NCBI GenBank assembly: GCA_963836425.1
Contig: CAWIJJ010000013.1
Span: 62,001 to 126,000 of the forward strand
Direction of reading: 5' to 3'
DNA length: 64,000 nucleotides
Origin: CAWIJJ01 sp963836425
Lineage (GTDB): Bacteria > Acidobacteriota > Terriglobia > Bryobacterales > Bryobacteraceae
This document shows positions 51,984 through 61,641 of the stretch, one piece after another (within the stretch, counting starts at the first letter, position 1; every line of letters starts with the position of its first letter). Under the pieces are notes generated by a model. It saw only the letters and a list, made by a program, of their open reading frames with translations. It searched no databases and was not told the origin of the DNA. Position numbers and translations under genes: made by a program.

Positions 51984-54900
51984 TCAGAACGTCATACGGG
52001 CCTGCACCTGGATCCAGCGGTTGGTGGCGGACGTTTGCGAGGTGACGCGTCCGAAGTTGGTGGACAGCGGGTCCGTGCTCGGGCCGCTCATCTGCGAGCG
52101 GTTGGTCACGTTGAGGGCGTCCAGCCGGAGTTGCAGATTCCAGCCTTCGCGGAAGCGAAGATTCTTGGCGAGATTCGCATTCCACAGATTGGTCATGTCG
52201 GCGCGGAGTCCGGGCACGTAAGTGGGGAACGTGCGAGCCTGGAAGGACGTCGGGGCGTTGGCCGCGACGCGTTCGAAATTCGCGGTGTTGAACCAGGTGT
52301 CGAAGCTCCGGGTGACGTTCAGGATATCGTTGACGTCGGTGCCGTAGTAAAACACGTTGCCCCAGGAGAGCAATGGGCCGGGCTGCCACTCGTAAGTCGT
52401 ACCCAACTGCCAACCGCCCACTACCAGGTTAGTCAGCCGGTTCACCGAGCCGAGCAGATACTTACCCGTGCCCACTGGCAATTCCCAAATGCCGCTGGCT
52501 ACGATGCGCTGGGGGCGGCCGTTGTTCGAGAGCCGCTCGGTGGGTTTCTGGTCCCATTCGTAATAGTAGAAATCGGCCGCGCGCAGCTTCATGGCCGTGT
52601 AGCCGAAGTTCAGGTTGAAGCCGCGGGAGAAGCGCTTCTCGAGCGACAACTGAAACTCCTGGTCGCGATTGTAGCCATCTGTGGTGGTGTTGTCGGTGAC
52701 CCCGTTCATCTGCGGAAATTGCCGCAGCAACTGCGATTTGCGGATAGTGGACGAGGTGAAGAAGCTCTGGGTGCTCATGTCCTGATAGATCAGCGGCGCA
52801 CTCTGCTGAAGGCCGGCAAAGTTCTTGAGCTGGAACGGATTCGGCACGTTGGAGTTGAGGTTGCTGGCGATCGCGTTGTTGCGTGTGTTGGTCTTATTCC
52901 AGTACTGTTCCGGGAGGAAATCGAGCTTGTGGCCGATTGAGATGTTGCTGGCCCGGGAGCCGACGTAGGCGACATCCAGCACCCAGCTTTGGCCGAACTG
53001 TCGCTGGAAGCCGACGCGCCAGCGCTGTTCGCGCGCACGATCGCGCTCATATCCGGTGAAGCCGAAACCGCGACCGGCCTTGGCCATCAGGCCCAACTGG
53101 TCGCGGGTGGGCGCATCAAATCGGGTGCCGTCGGCGCGAACCGGAAACGGGTCCATGAGCGGGCTGCCGTAATTGTCCGGATTGGCGTTGGCCGGGAAGA
53201 ACTGGTTCCAATTCTGGCCGAAGTCGGTGGTGAGAGTGGTGGATGTGGTGCGGCTATAGCCCGATTGGTCCGGCCCTCCGTTGAGCACGTTGAGCGTATC
53301 GTAATAGATGCCGTAGCCGCCGCGAAGCACGGTTTTGGAATTCAATTGGTATGCGACACCGATGCGCGGCAGCCACATCAGCGCACCTTTGGATAACTCG
53401 CGCGGCGTGCCGTTCGATCCGGAGTACAGCGAGCCGCCCAACACGTGAAATTGCGAAGCCGGCAGTTCCGGAACGGGCTTGGCGGCATAGGCGGCTTCGG
53501 CGGCGGTGCTGATGGGCAGGCCGGCGGCGGGATCGAAGCCGGTAATCATGCGATTGTACCGTTCGGTGATACCGCCTTCGTACTCCGCGCGCAGGCCCAG
53601 GTTCACGGTCAGCTTCGGAGTAACTCGCCAACTGTCCTGGACGAAGAAAGCGTAGTAGGGGTTGAAGGTAGCGTAACTATCGGGCGAAAGAATCGACATG
53701 CCCGAGGGAATGCCCAGGATGAACGCGGCCCACGCCTGTCCGAGGTTGCTGTTGGGCGCGTTGCCGTCGTCATCGCGGCGAGTGTAAGTGTTGTTGAAAC
53801 TGAAGTTCCCGCTGGTGTTGCCTCCGCCGCCTCCGGTCCGGTACATGAAACGGTTGTCGCTGGCGAAGCGCAGGGTGTGGCTGCCGTGGATGTGGCTGAC
53901 TTCCAGCTTCATGGTGAACGGACGGGTGCGCGTCCAGGTGGAGTAACCAGAGGGGCTGATGGTGGTATAGCCGCTTACCGCCATTTGCGGCAGGATGTGT
54001 TTGTCGCCCGCTTTGGCGTCGAGGTACTGCGGCAGTCCGATGTCGCTGGGCTTGTAAGACAGCGCCGCCGGCTGCACGTTGCCCTCGCGAAACTGGTCCA
54101 TCGCGAGGTTGAAGTCCCAGACGGTCGCGGAGGAACTGGTGTACACGACATCGACGTTGCCGCCCTTGTTGTCCCGCACGAGGCCGCCCACGTTCAGGCC
54201 GCGGGCCGTCTCATAGGTCCAATCGCCTCGGTCTTCCGGGCCGAAGTTGTTAATGGACCAGCGCCCGAACATGCGCCAGTGATCGCTTACCTGGTAATCG
54301 ACGCGGTTCGAGAAGGCGTGGTAGTTCCAGTTGTAGGGGGTCTTGGAGGCGAGATAGTTATTCACCGGATCCTGGCCGGCTCCGGGCGAGTTGTTGGGGA
54401 GGGGGTACAACTTGCTAATGGCGTCGTAAGCCGGGTTGACGAACCGCGATTTGGGAATCGCGTTGCCGGGAAACGCCGTCCGCACATAGTGAGTATTCCG
54501 GGCCGCGTCGGGGGCGATGCTCACCGGGTCGAAGATGATATAGCGGGTGGGATTGGGCAGCCCCAGCAGGTCGCTGAAATCGCCCGAGCGCATGCCCTGG
54601 GTGGGCACGGTCCGGTTGAAGGTGGACGCATCTTCGGTCTTCACGTCTTTGAAAGCGTTGTATGTGAAGAACCAGAACAGGCGATTCCTGCCGTTGTAGA
54701 TCTTCGGTATGATGACCGGGCCGCCGATGGAGGCTCCCCAATTGTTGGAGCGGCCCGTGGATTGTTTGTCGGTGGCGCGAAGCTCCTCGGCGAGCGCGTG
54801 GTCCCCGGCCGCCTCGGCCGCATTGATCTTGCTGTAGTATTGCTGCTTCACAAAGAAGGGCGTGCCCTGCCATCGCTGCTGCCAGTGCTGCCAGGTTGCC

Positions 54901-55652
54901 GTCCCGTGGAAGCTGTTGGTGCCGGATTTAGAGATCATGGTCACCGCGGCACCGGAGGTCTGCCCGATGCCGGCGTCGAAGTTATTCGTCTCCACCTTGA
55001 ATTCGGCTACCGAATCGGAGTAGGGGAGATAGGCTGCGCGCCGGCTGGGACCTGCGTTCGGCGAACCATCGAGCGTCCACGCGTTACCGCCCACGTTACC
55101 GCCCACGCTGTAATCAGAACCACCCACATTGGAGTGGAGCGCGAGATAATTGTTCACGCCGCCGGTCTGAATGCCCGGCGTGATCTTCACAAGCAGCAGG
55201 GCGCTGTTACCCATCAGCGGGAGTTCCATCACCGTTTTGTTGTCGAGGACGCGCCCGGAACTGACCGCGTTGGTTTCGAGCAGGGGTGCTTCCGCCGTGA
55301 CCGATACAGTTTCGGTAACACCCCCGAGCTCCATCGGCAGGTTTACTTCGAGGCGCGACGATACCGGCAAAGTTACACCCGAGCGGACCAGTTTCTTGAA
55401 TCCCGGCGCTTCGCCGGCGACCTCATAACTGCCGGGCATCAGCAGGTTTGCCTCATAGTAACCGGTGATGTTCGTGGTTAGTGAGGCCTTTACATTGGTA
55501 TCGGTGTTGCGGACCGTTACCGAAGCTCCCGCGATCGCGCTACCCTGCGGATCGAGCACGCGTCCGAATAGCATCGATCGCGTTTCCTGTGAGACCGCGG
55601 AGAAACTGAATAACATGGAAAGGCCGAATAGCCCGGCAGTTCGAATGAACAT
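51984..55652 (-). CDS. TonB-dependent receptor with carboxypeptidase-regulatory N-terminus (Oar-like)
   Basis: The 1222-residue outer-membrane protein starts after AAGGAGATTGT and a signal peptide (FGLSMLFSFSAVSQ). Residues 27-110 form a CarboxypepD_reg/beta-sandwich domain (GRVLDPQGSAIAGASVTVRN), then a plug domain (VMELPLMGNSALLLVKITPG, YSVGGNVGGNAWTLDG) and a long barrel ending in the aromatic C-terminus QARMTF. It belongs to the large acidobacterial family that takes up or binds polysaccharide or peptide material using TonB energy. Ligand unknown. Confidence 0.92.
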   Translation of the reverse strand: MFIRTAGLFGLSMLFSFSAVSQETRSMLFGRVLDPQGSAIAGASVTVRNTDTNVKASLTTNITGYYEANLLMPGSYEVAGEAPGFKKLVRSGVTLPVSSRLEVNLPMELGGVTETVSVTAEAPLLETNAVSSGRVLDNKTVMELPLMGNSALLLVKITPGIQTGGVNNYLALHSNVGGSDYSVGGNVGGNAWTLDGSPNAGPSRRAAYLPYSDSVAEFKVETNNFDAGIGQTSGAAVTMISKSGTNSFHGTATWQHWQQRWQGTPFFVKQQYYSKINAAEAAGDHALAEELRATDKQSTGRSNNWGASIGGPVIIPKIYNGRNRLFWFFTYNAFKDVKTEDASTFNRTVPTQGMRSGDFSDLLGLPNPTRYIIFDPVSIAPDAARNTHYVRTAFPGNAIPKSRFVNPAYDAISKLYPLPNNSPGAGQDPVNNYLASKTPYNWNYHAFSNRVDYQVSDHWRMFGRWSINNFGPEDRGDWTYETARGLNVGGLVRDNKGGNVDVVYTSSSATVWDFNLAMDQFREGNVQPAALSYKPSDIGLPQYLDAKAGDKHILPQMAVSGYTTISPSGYSTWTRTRPFTMKLEVSHIHGSHTLRFASDNRFMYRTGGGGGNTSGNFSFNNTYTRRDDDGNAPNSNLGQAWAAFILGIPSGMSILSPDSYATFNPYYAFFVQDSWRVTPKLTVNLGLRAEYEGGITERYNRMITGFDPAAGLPISTAAEAAYAAKPVPELPASQFHVLGGSLYSGSNGTPRELSKGALMWLPRIGVAYQLNSKTVLRGGYGIYYDTLNVLNGGPDQSGYSRTTSTTLTTDFGQNWNQFFPANANPDNYGSPLMDPFPVRADGTRFDAPTRDQLGLMAKAGRGFGFTGYERDRAREQRWRVGFQRQFGQSWVLDVAYVGSRASNISIGHKLDFLPEQYWNKTNTRNNAIASNLNSNVPNPFQLKNFAGLQQSAPLIYQDMSTQSFFTSSTIRKSQLLRQFPQMNGVTDNTTTDGYNRDQEFQLSLEKRFSRGFNLNFGYTAMKLRAADFYYYEWDQKPTERLSNNGRPQRIVASGIWELPVGTGKYLLGSVNRLTNLVVGGWQLGTTYEWQPGPLLSWGNVFYYGTDVNDILNVTRSFDTWFNTANFERVAANAPTSFQARTFPTYVPGLRADMTNLWNANLAKNLRFREGWNLQLRLDALNVTNRSQMSGPSTDPLSTNFGRVTSQTSATNRWIQVQARMTF

Positions 55653-56004
55653 ACAATCTCCTTCTCAAACCGGCAAGGTCAGACACTGAGGTATTCCGGA
55701 AGAGGTAACTGCCGCCCGCAGGCAGACTGCGGCGGCACACACAAACGCGACCCCCCGAATCCCCTCTTTGGGCGCGCAAACACACCGATAAGGTGCCTGG
55801 CGCTCTCGCGAGCTACGACACAGACCTTGCGCTGAAATCCCCGTTAGCCCCGGACCCGTTAATCCGGTAGGGCTTAGTTTATGGTTCGAACAATGGCAAA
55901 ACAATACAGCCTTTAAGGGATGTTTTCGGGCGGCAACGTGAGAAAGCGAACAACGCGTTTGGGGCGGGCGGTTCCTGCGATAATGGACTTTCAGAGCCGA
56001 TGAT
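55653..56004. other. Divergent intergenic region between TonB receptor and bacterioferritin-like genes
   Basis: About 350 bases containing the leader hairpin of the receptor gene (55710-55737) and, near 55979, GATAAT as a likely -10 for the bacterioferritin-like gene. No open frame with coding character is seen. No Fur-like box is obvious. Confidence 0.5.
55710..55737 (-). other. GC-rich hairpin in the TonB receptor 5' leader
   Basis: TGCCGCCCGCAG (55710-55721), loop of five bases, CTGCGGCGGCA (55727-55737) pair as an 11-pair stem with one bulged base, 58-85 bases upstream of the receptor start on the minus strand. It may affect mRNA stability or termination. No match to a known riboswitch was recognised. 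Confidence 0.4.
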
Positions 56005-56493
56005 ATGGATAGAACAACGAGTATTCAACTGTTGAACAGCGCCGTGGCCGATGAGCTGCAGGCGGTGCACCAATACCTGTACTTCCATTTCCATTTGGAC
56101 GACCAGGGATTCACGCCGCTGGCAGGTTTGCTGAAGCGGATCGCGATCCAGGAGATGGGACACATCGAAGTGCTCGCGGATCGCATTCTGTTCCTGAAGG
56201 GCGATGTGGAGATGGTTTCCGCGGGGCCGGTGGAGAAGATAGTGGATCCCGAACAGATTCTAATCAAAGCGATGGCCATGGAACAGGATGGAATCCGGGC
56301 ATACAACCAGGCTGCGCTGGAATGCGCCGCCAACGCCGACGCTGCCTCCAAGCAGTTGTTCGAGCGGCTGGTGGGCGACGAAGAAAGTCACTTCGATCAG
56401 TTCGAGCAGCAGGCCGACAACATCAAGCGTTTCGGTCCGAGCTACCTCGCGCTGCAATCCTTCACGGCGCCGCAAGGGCAGGCCGCCGGATAA
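56005..56493 (+). CDS. bfr: Bacterioferritin/ferritin-like di-iron protein
   Basis: The 162-residue four-helix protein has di-iron ligands in the bacterioferritin pattern: Glu17, Glu50-x-x-His53 (QEMGHIE), Glu93 and Glu126-x-x-His129 (GDEESHF). Met51 corresponds to the heme-binding methionine of true bacterioferritin, so heme binding is possible. It stores or detoxifies iron in the cytoplasm. It lies between the TonB receptor and a POT transporter, a grouping that could reflect iron nutrition, though this is only an inference. Confidence 0.88.
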   Translation: MDRTTSIQLLNSAVADELQAVHQYLYFHFHLDDQGFTPLAGLLKRIAIQEMGHIEVLADRILFLKGDVEMVSAGPVEKIVDPEQILIKAMAMEQDGIRAYNQAALECAANADAASKQLFERLVGDEESHFDQFEQQADNIKRFGPSYLALQSFTAPQGQAAG

Positions 56494-56498
56494 CCTTC

Positions 56499-57854
56499 TT
56501 ACCCGGCCTCGCCGGACCAGCGGCGGATGGCGGGCTTGAGCAGTGTCAGGAGCACGCCAGACGCGATCAGCGCCGCGGCGATGCCGCCGTACAAGCGCAC
56601 CAGGGCGCCGCTATCGTCAACCACGAAGTAGCCGGAAAGGAACCCGGCCAGCTTGTTGCCGAGGGAGGTCGCGAAAAACCAGAGGCCCATCATCAGGCCC
56701 ACAAAGCGAACGGGCGCCAGCTTGGTCACGGTGCTCAATCCGACAGGGCTCAGGCACAGCTCACCCACCACATCGAACAGGTACACGCCGGCCAGCCATA
56801 GCGGGCTGATCTTACCGCCGGCGGTCAGCGCCGAGGCGGGCACGAGCAGGCAAAAGGCGGCGCCGATGGCAAACAGTCCCAGCGCGAATTTCTGCGGGCT
56901 CGACGGCTGGCGCTTTCCGAGCCGCACCCAGAGCCTGGCAAAGAGCGGCGCCAGCAGAATGACGTAACACGGCGTGAGGGATTGCAGCCAGCTCGCCGGG
57001 AATTCCCAGCCGAAGATCTGAGTGCTGACCAGCCGTTTGGCGAACAGGTTCAGACTGGCGCCCTTCTGTTCATAGGCGGCCCAGAACATGATGGTGAAAG
57101 CGAAAAGCACGGTGATAGCCGCCATGCGCTTCCATTCCTCGCGAGTAAGTACGGCTGCGGTTTTGGCGGCGCCGCTGCTTGTGCCGGCCGGCGCCGGCGG
57201 TTGCGGAATCCGATGACCCTGAAGCAGGAAAACGGCCACGCCGACCAGCATCCCCACCCCGGCGACGCCGAATGCCCAATGCCAGCTCCGGATCGGGTCG
57301 AAGCCGGCCGATGCCAGTACCGACCGGAATCCCGCGCTCTCGGCTAGCCAACCGCAGACCAGCGGCGCCATCAGCGCTCCGATATTGATGCCCATGTAGA
57401 AGATGGAAAATCCACTGTCGCGGCGGACGTCGCCGGGTCCGTAGAGGCTGCCCACCATGGTGCTGATGCTGGGCTTGAGCAGTCCGGTCCCCACCGCGAT
57501 CAGGCAGAGGCCCCCGTAAAAGCTGGGGAGGGAATGCACCGCCATGGAGAACTCCCCGGCGGCCATCAGCAAGCCGCCCAGAAGGACGGCGCGGCGCGGC
57601 TGCAAAACGCGGTCGGCCAGCAGCCCGCCAGGCAGCGCCAGCAGGTAGACCGCCATGGTGTAGGTTCCGTATAGCGAGGTCGCCTGCCGGGTTTCGAAGC
57701 CGAGACCGCCCTCGACGGCGGGCGCCACCATGAACAACACCAGGATGGCGCGCATTCCGTAGTAGCTGAACCGTTCCCACAGTTCGGTCAGAAACAGGGT
57801 GGTCAGGCCGGGCGGCTGCCCCTTCAGGCCGCTGCCGGCCGGGTCCTTGAGCAT
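56499..57854 (-). CDS. POT/PTR-family proton-coupled oligopeptide transporter
   Basis: The 451-residue protein has twelve-plus hydrophobic segments and the POT signature LTELWERFSYYGMRA (ExxER type) near residues 22-36, with GTGLLKPSISTMVG and GFSIFYMGINIGA following. This matches proton-coupled di/tripeptide transporters of the inner membrane. It converges on the bfr gene with a 5-base gap and is divergent from coxS. Confidence 0.92.
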   Translation of the reverse strand: MLKDPAGSGLKGQPPGLTTLFLTELWERFSYYGMRAILVLFMVAPAVEGGLGFETRQATSLYGTYTMAVYLLALPGGLLADRVLQPRRAVLLGGLLMAAGEFSMAVHSLPSFYGGLCLIAVGTGLLKPSISTMVGSLYGPGDVRRDSGFSIFYMGINIGALMAPLVCGWLAESAGFRSVLASAGFDPIRSWHWAFGVAGVGMLVGVAVFLLQGHRIPQPPAPAGTSSGAAKTAAVLTREEWKRMAAITVLFAFTIMFWAAYEQKGASLNLFAKRLVSTQIFGWEFPASWLQSLTPCYVILLAPLFARLWVRLGKRQPSSPQKFALGLFAIGAAFCLLVPASALTAGGKISPLWLAGVYLFDVVGELCLSPVGLSTVTKLAPVRFVGLMMGLWFFATSLGNKLAGFLSGYFVVDDSGALVRLYGGIAAALIASGVLLTLLKPAIRRWSGEAG

Positions 57855-57991
57855 GGCCGTATGTTCGCACGATTACAACGCAGGCCGGAGGAACCGATCA
57901 AGTTGATGCGCGACTTTGTTTTCCACAGCGATTCTGATAACTTCAATAACCGTCTGGGTGGGCCCGATTCCGGGTCCTGGGGATGCGCTAA

Positions 57992-58462
57992 ATGAAACAC
58001 AAGATCGCACTGACAATCAATGGAAAGTCTTACTCTGACGAAGTCGAGCCCCGGCTCCTTCTGATCCACTACTTGAGAGAAGTTGCAGGACTGACCGGGC
58101 CGCATATCGGCTGCGAAACCTCGATCTGCGGCGCCTGCACGGTGATGCTGGACGGCCGGGCCGTGAAAGCGTGCACGCTCTTTGCGGTGCAGGCCGACGG
58201 CCGGGAACTGCTCACGATCGAGGGGCTGGCCGCCGATGGCACGCTCGACCCGGTGCAGGAGGCCTTCTGGAACGAGCACGGCCTGCAATGCGGGTTCTGC
58301 ACGCCCGGCATGGTCATGAGCACGAAGCAGCTTCTGGCCGACCATCCGAATCCGACGGAGCACGATATTCGCAAGGGGCTGCACGGCAACCTGTGCCGCT
58401 GCACGGGGTATCAGCACATCGTGAACGCGGTGAAGTCGGCCGCGGCAAAGGCGGGGGCATAG
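57992..58462 (+). CDS. coxS: Molybdenum hydroxylase [2Fe-2S] subunit (CoxS-like)
   Basis: The 156-residue protein has both [2Fe-2S] domains of xanthine-dehydrogenase-family small subunits: C41, C46, C49 and C61 (GCETSICGACTVML) and C100, C103, C135, C137 (CGFCTPGMV and CRCTGY). It passes electrons from the molybdenum site to FAD. First gene of a coxS-L-M-G operon; its stop is 2 bases from the next start. Confidence 0.94.
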   Translation: MKHKIALTINGKSYSDEVEPRLLLIHYLREVAGLTGPHIGCETSICGACTVMLDGRAVKACTLFAVQADGRELLTIEGLAADGTLDPVQEAFWNEHGLQCGFCTPGMVMSTKQLLADHPNPTEHDIRKGLHGNLCRCTGYQHIVNAVKSAAAKAGA

Positions 58463-58464
58463 CG

Positions 58465-60798
58465 ATGGCAACCACTCTCATCAAGCCGCAAACGCAGGTG
58501 GGCCGACGCGTGCGGCGCACCGAAGATCCGCGCCTGCTCACTGGAACCGCGGTTTACGTGGACGACATCAAGATGCCGGGGATGCACCACGCCTGCGTCG
58601 TACGAAGCCCGCACGCGGCGGCGCGCATCAAGAGCATCAACTCGAAGCTGGCGCTCGACAAGCCCGGCGTGGTGGCGGTGTTCACGGGCGCGGACGTGAA
58701 GCACCTGGGACCGGTTCCCACGGCGGCTTCCCTGCCCGGACTCCGCGTGCCGCATCATCACCTGCTGGCCCAGGACCGCGTCTATTACACGGGGCATCCG
58801 GTGGCGGTGGTGGTGGCGACGGACCGCTACGTGGCAAGCGATGCCGCGGAGCTGGTCGAAGTCGAATACGACCCGCAGGCGGCGGTGGCGGACCCGGAGA
58901 AGGCGATTGCCTCCGGAGCGCCGGCGGTGCACCCGGAGTGGCCGGACAACGTGGCATTCACGTTCCACCAGGAAGGCGGCAACGTGGAACAGGCGTTTGC
59001 CGAGGCCGAGGTAGTGGTCAGGCAGCGCATCACCAGCCAGCGGCTGATTCCCACGGCCATCGAAACCCGCGGTGTGGTGGCTGACTGGCGCGCGGGCGAG
59101 AAATCGCTGCAACTGTTCAGTTCCACGCAGATCCCGCACCTGATGCGATCACTGGTGGCGGGGGCGCTGGGGATGGCGGAGAACCTGGTGCGCGTGACCA
59201 CGCCGGAGGTAGGGGGCGGGTTCGGCTCCAAGCTCAACATGTATGCCGAAGAGGCGCTGATGGGCTTCATCGCGATGCGCATTGGCAAGCCGGTGAAGTG
59301 GATCGAATCGCGGCGGGAGAATTTCCTGTGCACGATTCACGGGCGCGGCCATGTGGATTATTTCGAGCTCGCGGCGCGGCGCGACGGCACCATGCTGGGG
59401 CTCAAGCTCAAGCTGATTCAGGACATCGGGGCGTACCACCAGTTGCTAACCGCTGCCATTCCGACGTTATCGGTGCTGATGATGCCGGGCCTCTACAAGT
59501 TCAGGAACGTGTCGGCGGATATTATCGGCGCGTTCACGAATTGCGTGCCCACGGACGCGTACCGGGGCGCGGGTCGTCCCGAAGCCACGCACGGCATCGA
59601 ACGCATGGTGGACATGCTGGCGGCGGAGATCGGGATGGACCCGGCGGAGCTTCGCCTCAAGAATTTCGTCGGCAACGACGAGTTCCCGTACAACACGGCT
59701 ACCGGACTTACTTACGACAGCGGCAACTACGCGGCGCCGCTGAACGAAGCGCTGCGGCAGGTGGACTATCCGGCGCTGCGCAAGGAGCAGGCCGACGCGC
59801 GGTCCGCCGGCAAGCTGATGGGCATCGGCATGTCCACGTATGGCGAGGTCTGCGCCATGGGCCCGTCGGCCGCCATGCCCGCGGGCGGGTGGGAGAGCGC
59901 CACGGTGAAGGTGGAGCCTTCGGGCAAGGTCACGGTGCTCACCGGTGCCTCGCCGCACGGGCAGGGGGAAGAGACCACGTTCGCCCAGATTGTTGCCGAT
60001 GAGCTTGGGGTGGATATGGCGGACGTGCTCGTGGTCCACGGCGATACGTCGGTGGTGCAGTACGGCATCGGGACTTTCGGCAGCCGCGGTACGGCGGTAG
60101 GAGGCGCGGCCCTCTATTATGCGTTGCAGGACATCAAGGCGAAGATGAAGAAATTCGGCGCGATGATGCTCGGGTGCGATACGGTGACGCTCTCCGGCGG
60201 GGCGTGCACCGACGAGGCTACGGGCCGTTCGGTGTCGTTTGCGGAGATGGCTGCGGCCGCGCACCATGCCAAACAACTTCCGGCCAACACGGAGCCGGGG
60301 CTGGTGGCCACGCATTTCTGGGAACCGCCCAATTTCACTTTTCCGTTCGGGGCGCACATTGTCGTGGTGGAAGTGGACCGCGAGACCGGCAACATCGAAA
60401 TTCGCCGCTACGTGGCGGTGGACGATTGCGGAAAGATCATCAATCCGCTGCTGGTGGACGGGCAGGTGCACGGAGGCGTGGCGCAGGGCCTGGGCCAGGC
60501 GCTTTGGGAGCAGGCTGTCTACGACGATAACGGGCAACTGCTCAGCGGCGAACTCACCGACTATGCGCTGCCCCGCGCGCACTCGATGCCGCACATCGAG
60601 AGCAGCCATACCGAAACGCCCTCGCCGGTGAACCCGCTGGGAGTTAAAGGCGTGGGCGAAGCCGGCACGATCGGCTGCTCGCCGGCGGTGGTGAACGCGG
60701 TAGTGGATGCGCTTGCGCCGCTCGGCGTCCGCCATCTGGACATGCCGCTCACGCCGGAAAAGGTCTGGAAAGCAATTCAGGGAGGAGCCCGCGCATGA
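58465..60798 (+). CDS. coxL: Molybdenum hydroxylase large subunit (form II CoxL-like)
   Basis: The 777-residue protein binds the molybdenum cofactor: VGGGFGSKLNMYAEEAL, the active-site loop AYRGAGRPEA (residues about 365-375) and the catalytic Glu in GVGEAGTIG near 728. The AYRGAGR motif marks form II, whereas genuine aerobic CO dehydrogenases (form I) have VAYRCSFR. The substrate is therefore probably another aldehyde or aromatic heterocycle rather than CO. It starts at 58465, 2 bases after coxS, and its stop overlaps the coxM start (ATGA). Confidence 0.93.
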   Translation: MATTLIKPQTQVGRRVRRTEDPRLLTGTAVYVDDIKMPGMHHACVVRSPHAAARIKSINSKLALDKPGVVAVFTGADVKHLGPVPTAASLPGLRVPHHHLLAQDRVYYTGHPVAVVVATDRYVASDAAELVEVEYDPQAAVADPEKAIASGAPAVHPEWPDNVAFTFHQEGGNVEQAFAEAEVVVRQRITSQRLIPTAIETRGVVADWRAGEKSLQLFSSTQIPHLMRSLVAGALGMAENLVRVTTPEVGGGFGSKLNMYAEEALMGFIAMRIGKPVKWIESRRENFLCTIHGRGHVDYFELAARRDGTMLGLKLKLIQDIGAYHQLLTAAIPTLSVLMMPGLYKFRNVSADIIGAFTNCVPTDAYRGAGRPEATHGIERMVDMLAAEIGMDPAELRLKNFVGNDEFPYNTATGLTYDSGNYAAPLNEALRQVDYPALRKEQADARSAGKLMGIGMSTYGEVCAMGPSAAMPAGGWESATVKVEPSGKVTVLTGASPHGQGEETTFAQIVADELGVDMADVLVVHGDTSVVQYGIGTFGSRGTAVGGAALYYALQDIKAKMKKFGAMMLGCDTVTLSGGACTDEATGRSVSFAEMAAAAHHAKQLPANTEPGLVATHFWEPPNFTFPFGAHIVVVEVDRETGNIEIRRYVAVDDCGKIINPLLVDGQVHGGVAQGLGQALWEQAVYDDNGQLLSGELTDYALPRAHSMPHIESSHTETPSPVNPLGVKGVGEAGTIGCSPAVVNAVVDALAPLGVRHLDMPLTPEKVWKAIQGGARA

Positions 60799-61641
60799 TC
60801 CCTCAGGAATTCGAATATTCGGCCCCGGCGACAATGGAAGAGGCGCTCGCGCTGGTGCAGAGCGGCGAGCGCAAGATCCTGGCCGGCGGCATGAGCCTGA
60901 TCCCCATGATGAAACTGCGGCTGGCAACTCCCGCCGAGGTGGTGGACCTGCGGCGCATAACGGGGCTGCGCGGAGTTTCGGAGACCGGCGGCGTAGTGCG
61001 GATCGGCGCCATGGCGACTCACCACGACGTGGAAAGCTCGCCAGTCACGCGCGGGCGCTGCCCGTTGCTGGCCGAGACCGCCGGCTACATCGGCGACGTT
61101 CAGGTGCGCAATATGGGCACGATCGGCGGGAGCATCGCCCACGCCGATCCGGCGGCGGACTACCCGGCGGCGCTGTTGGCGCTCGAAGCCCGCATTCACC
61201 TTGTTTCGGCGAGCGGGACGCGCACGGTGGATGCCGCCGATTTCTTTGTGGACGCTTTCAGCACGGCGCTCGAACCGGGCGAGATCATTCACCAGGTGGA
61301 CGTACCGGTGGAGGAGCCAAGCGAAGGCTACCGCTATGCGAAGGTGGAGCATCCTGCTTCCGGCTTCGCGGTGATCGGCGTGGCTGCGCGGGTGAAGAAG
61401 AACGGCCGGACGGATTGCGATGGCGCGGGTCGGCGTCACCGGTTTTGGCCCGCGCGCCTTCCGCGCTTTCAATGTGGAGCAGGCGCTCGAGGGCGGCGCG
61501 GAGATCGCGGCTGCGGTGAGCACCATCGGAGAGGGCGAAGAGGCCAACTCGGACCTGTACGCTTCCGGCGAATACCGGCGCCACCTGCTGCGCGTTCACG
61601 CCGCACGCGCGATAGAAACGGCGCTATCGAGGGCGACGTGA
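60795..61641 (+). pseudogene. coxM: Molybdenum hydroxylase FAD subunit (CoxM-like) with a 4-base insertion
   Basis: The N-terminal two thirds show the FAD-binding motifs LAGGMSLIPMMKLRLATPAE and RNMGTIGGSIAHADPAADYP. At 61410-61417 the sequence CGGACGGATT holds a tandem CGGA duplication; removing one copy restores GRIAMARVGVTGFGPRAF and the C-terminal end (SDLYASGEYRRHLL) to TGA at 61639. Repaired it would be about 280 residues, normal length. As written the product loses its C-terminal domain. The GTG of the next gene overlaps this stop. Confidence 0.85.

Noticed and set aside
53445..55481. 678-codon plus-strand open frame opposite the TonB receptor
   Set aside because: Antisense shadow of a protein with signal peptide, plug and barrel motifs.
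58465..60798. Aerobic CO dehydrogenase
   Set aside because: The active-site loop is AYRGAGR (form II), not VAYRCSFR, so CO oxidation is not supported.
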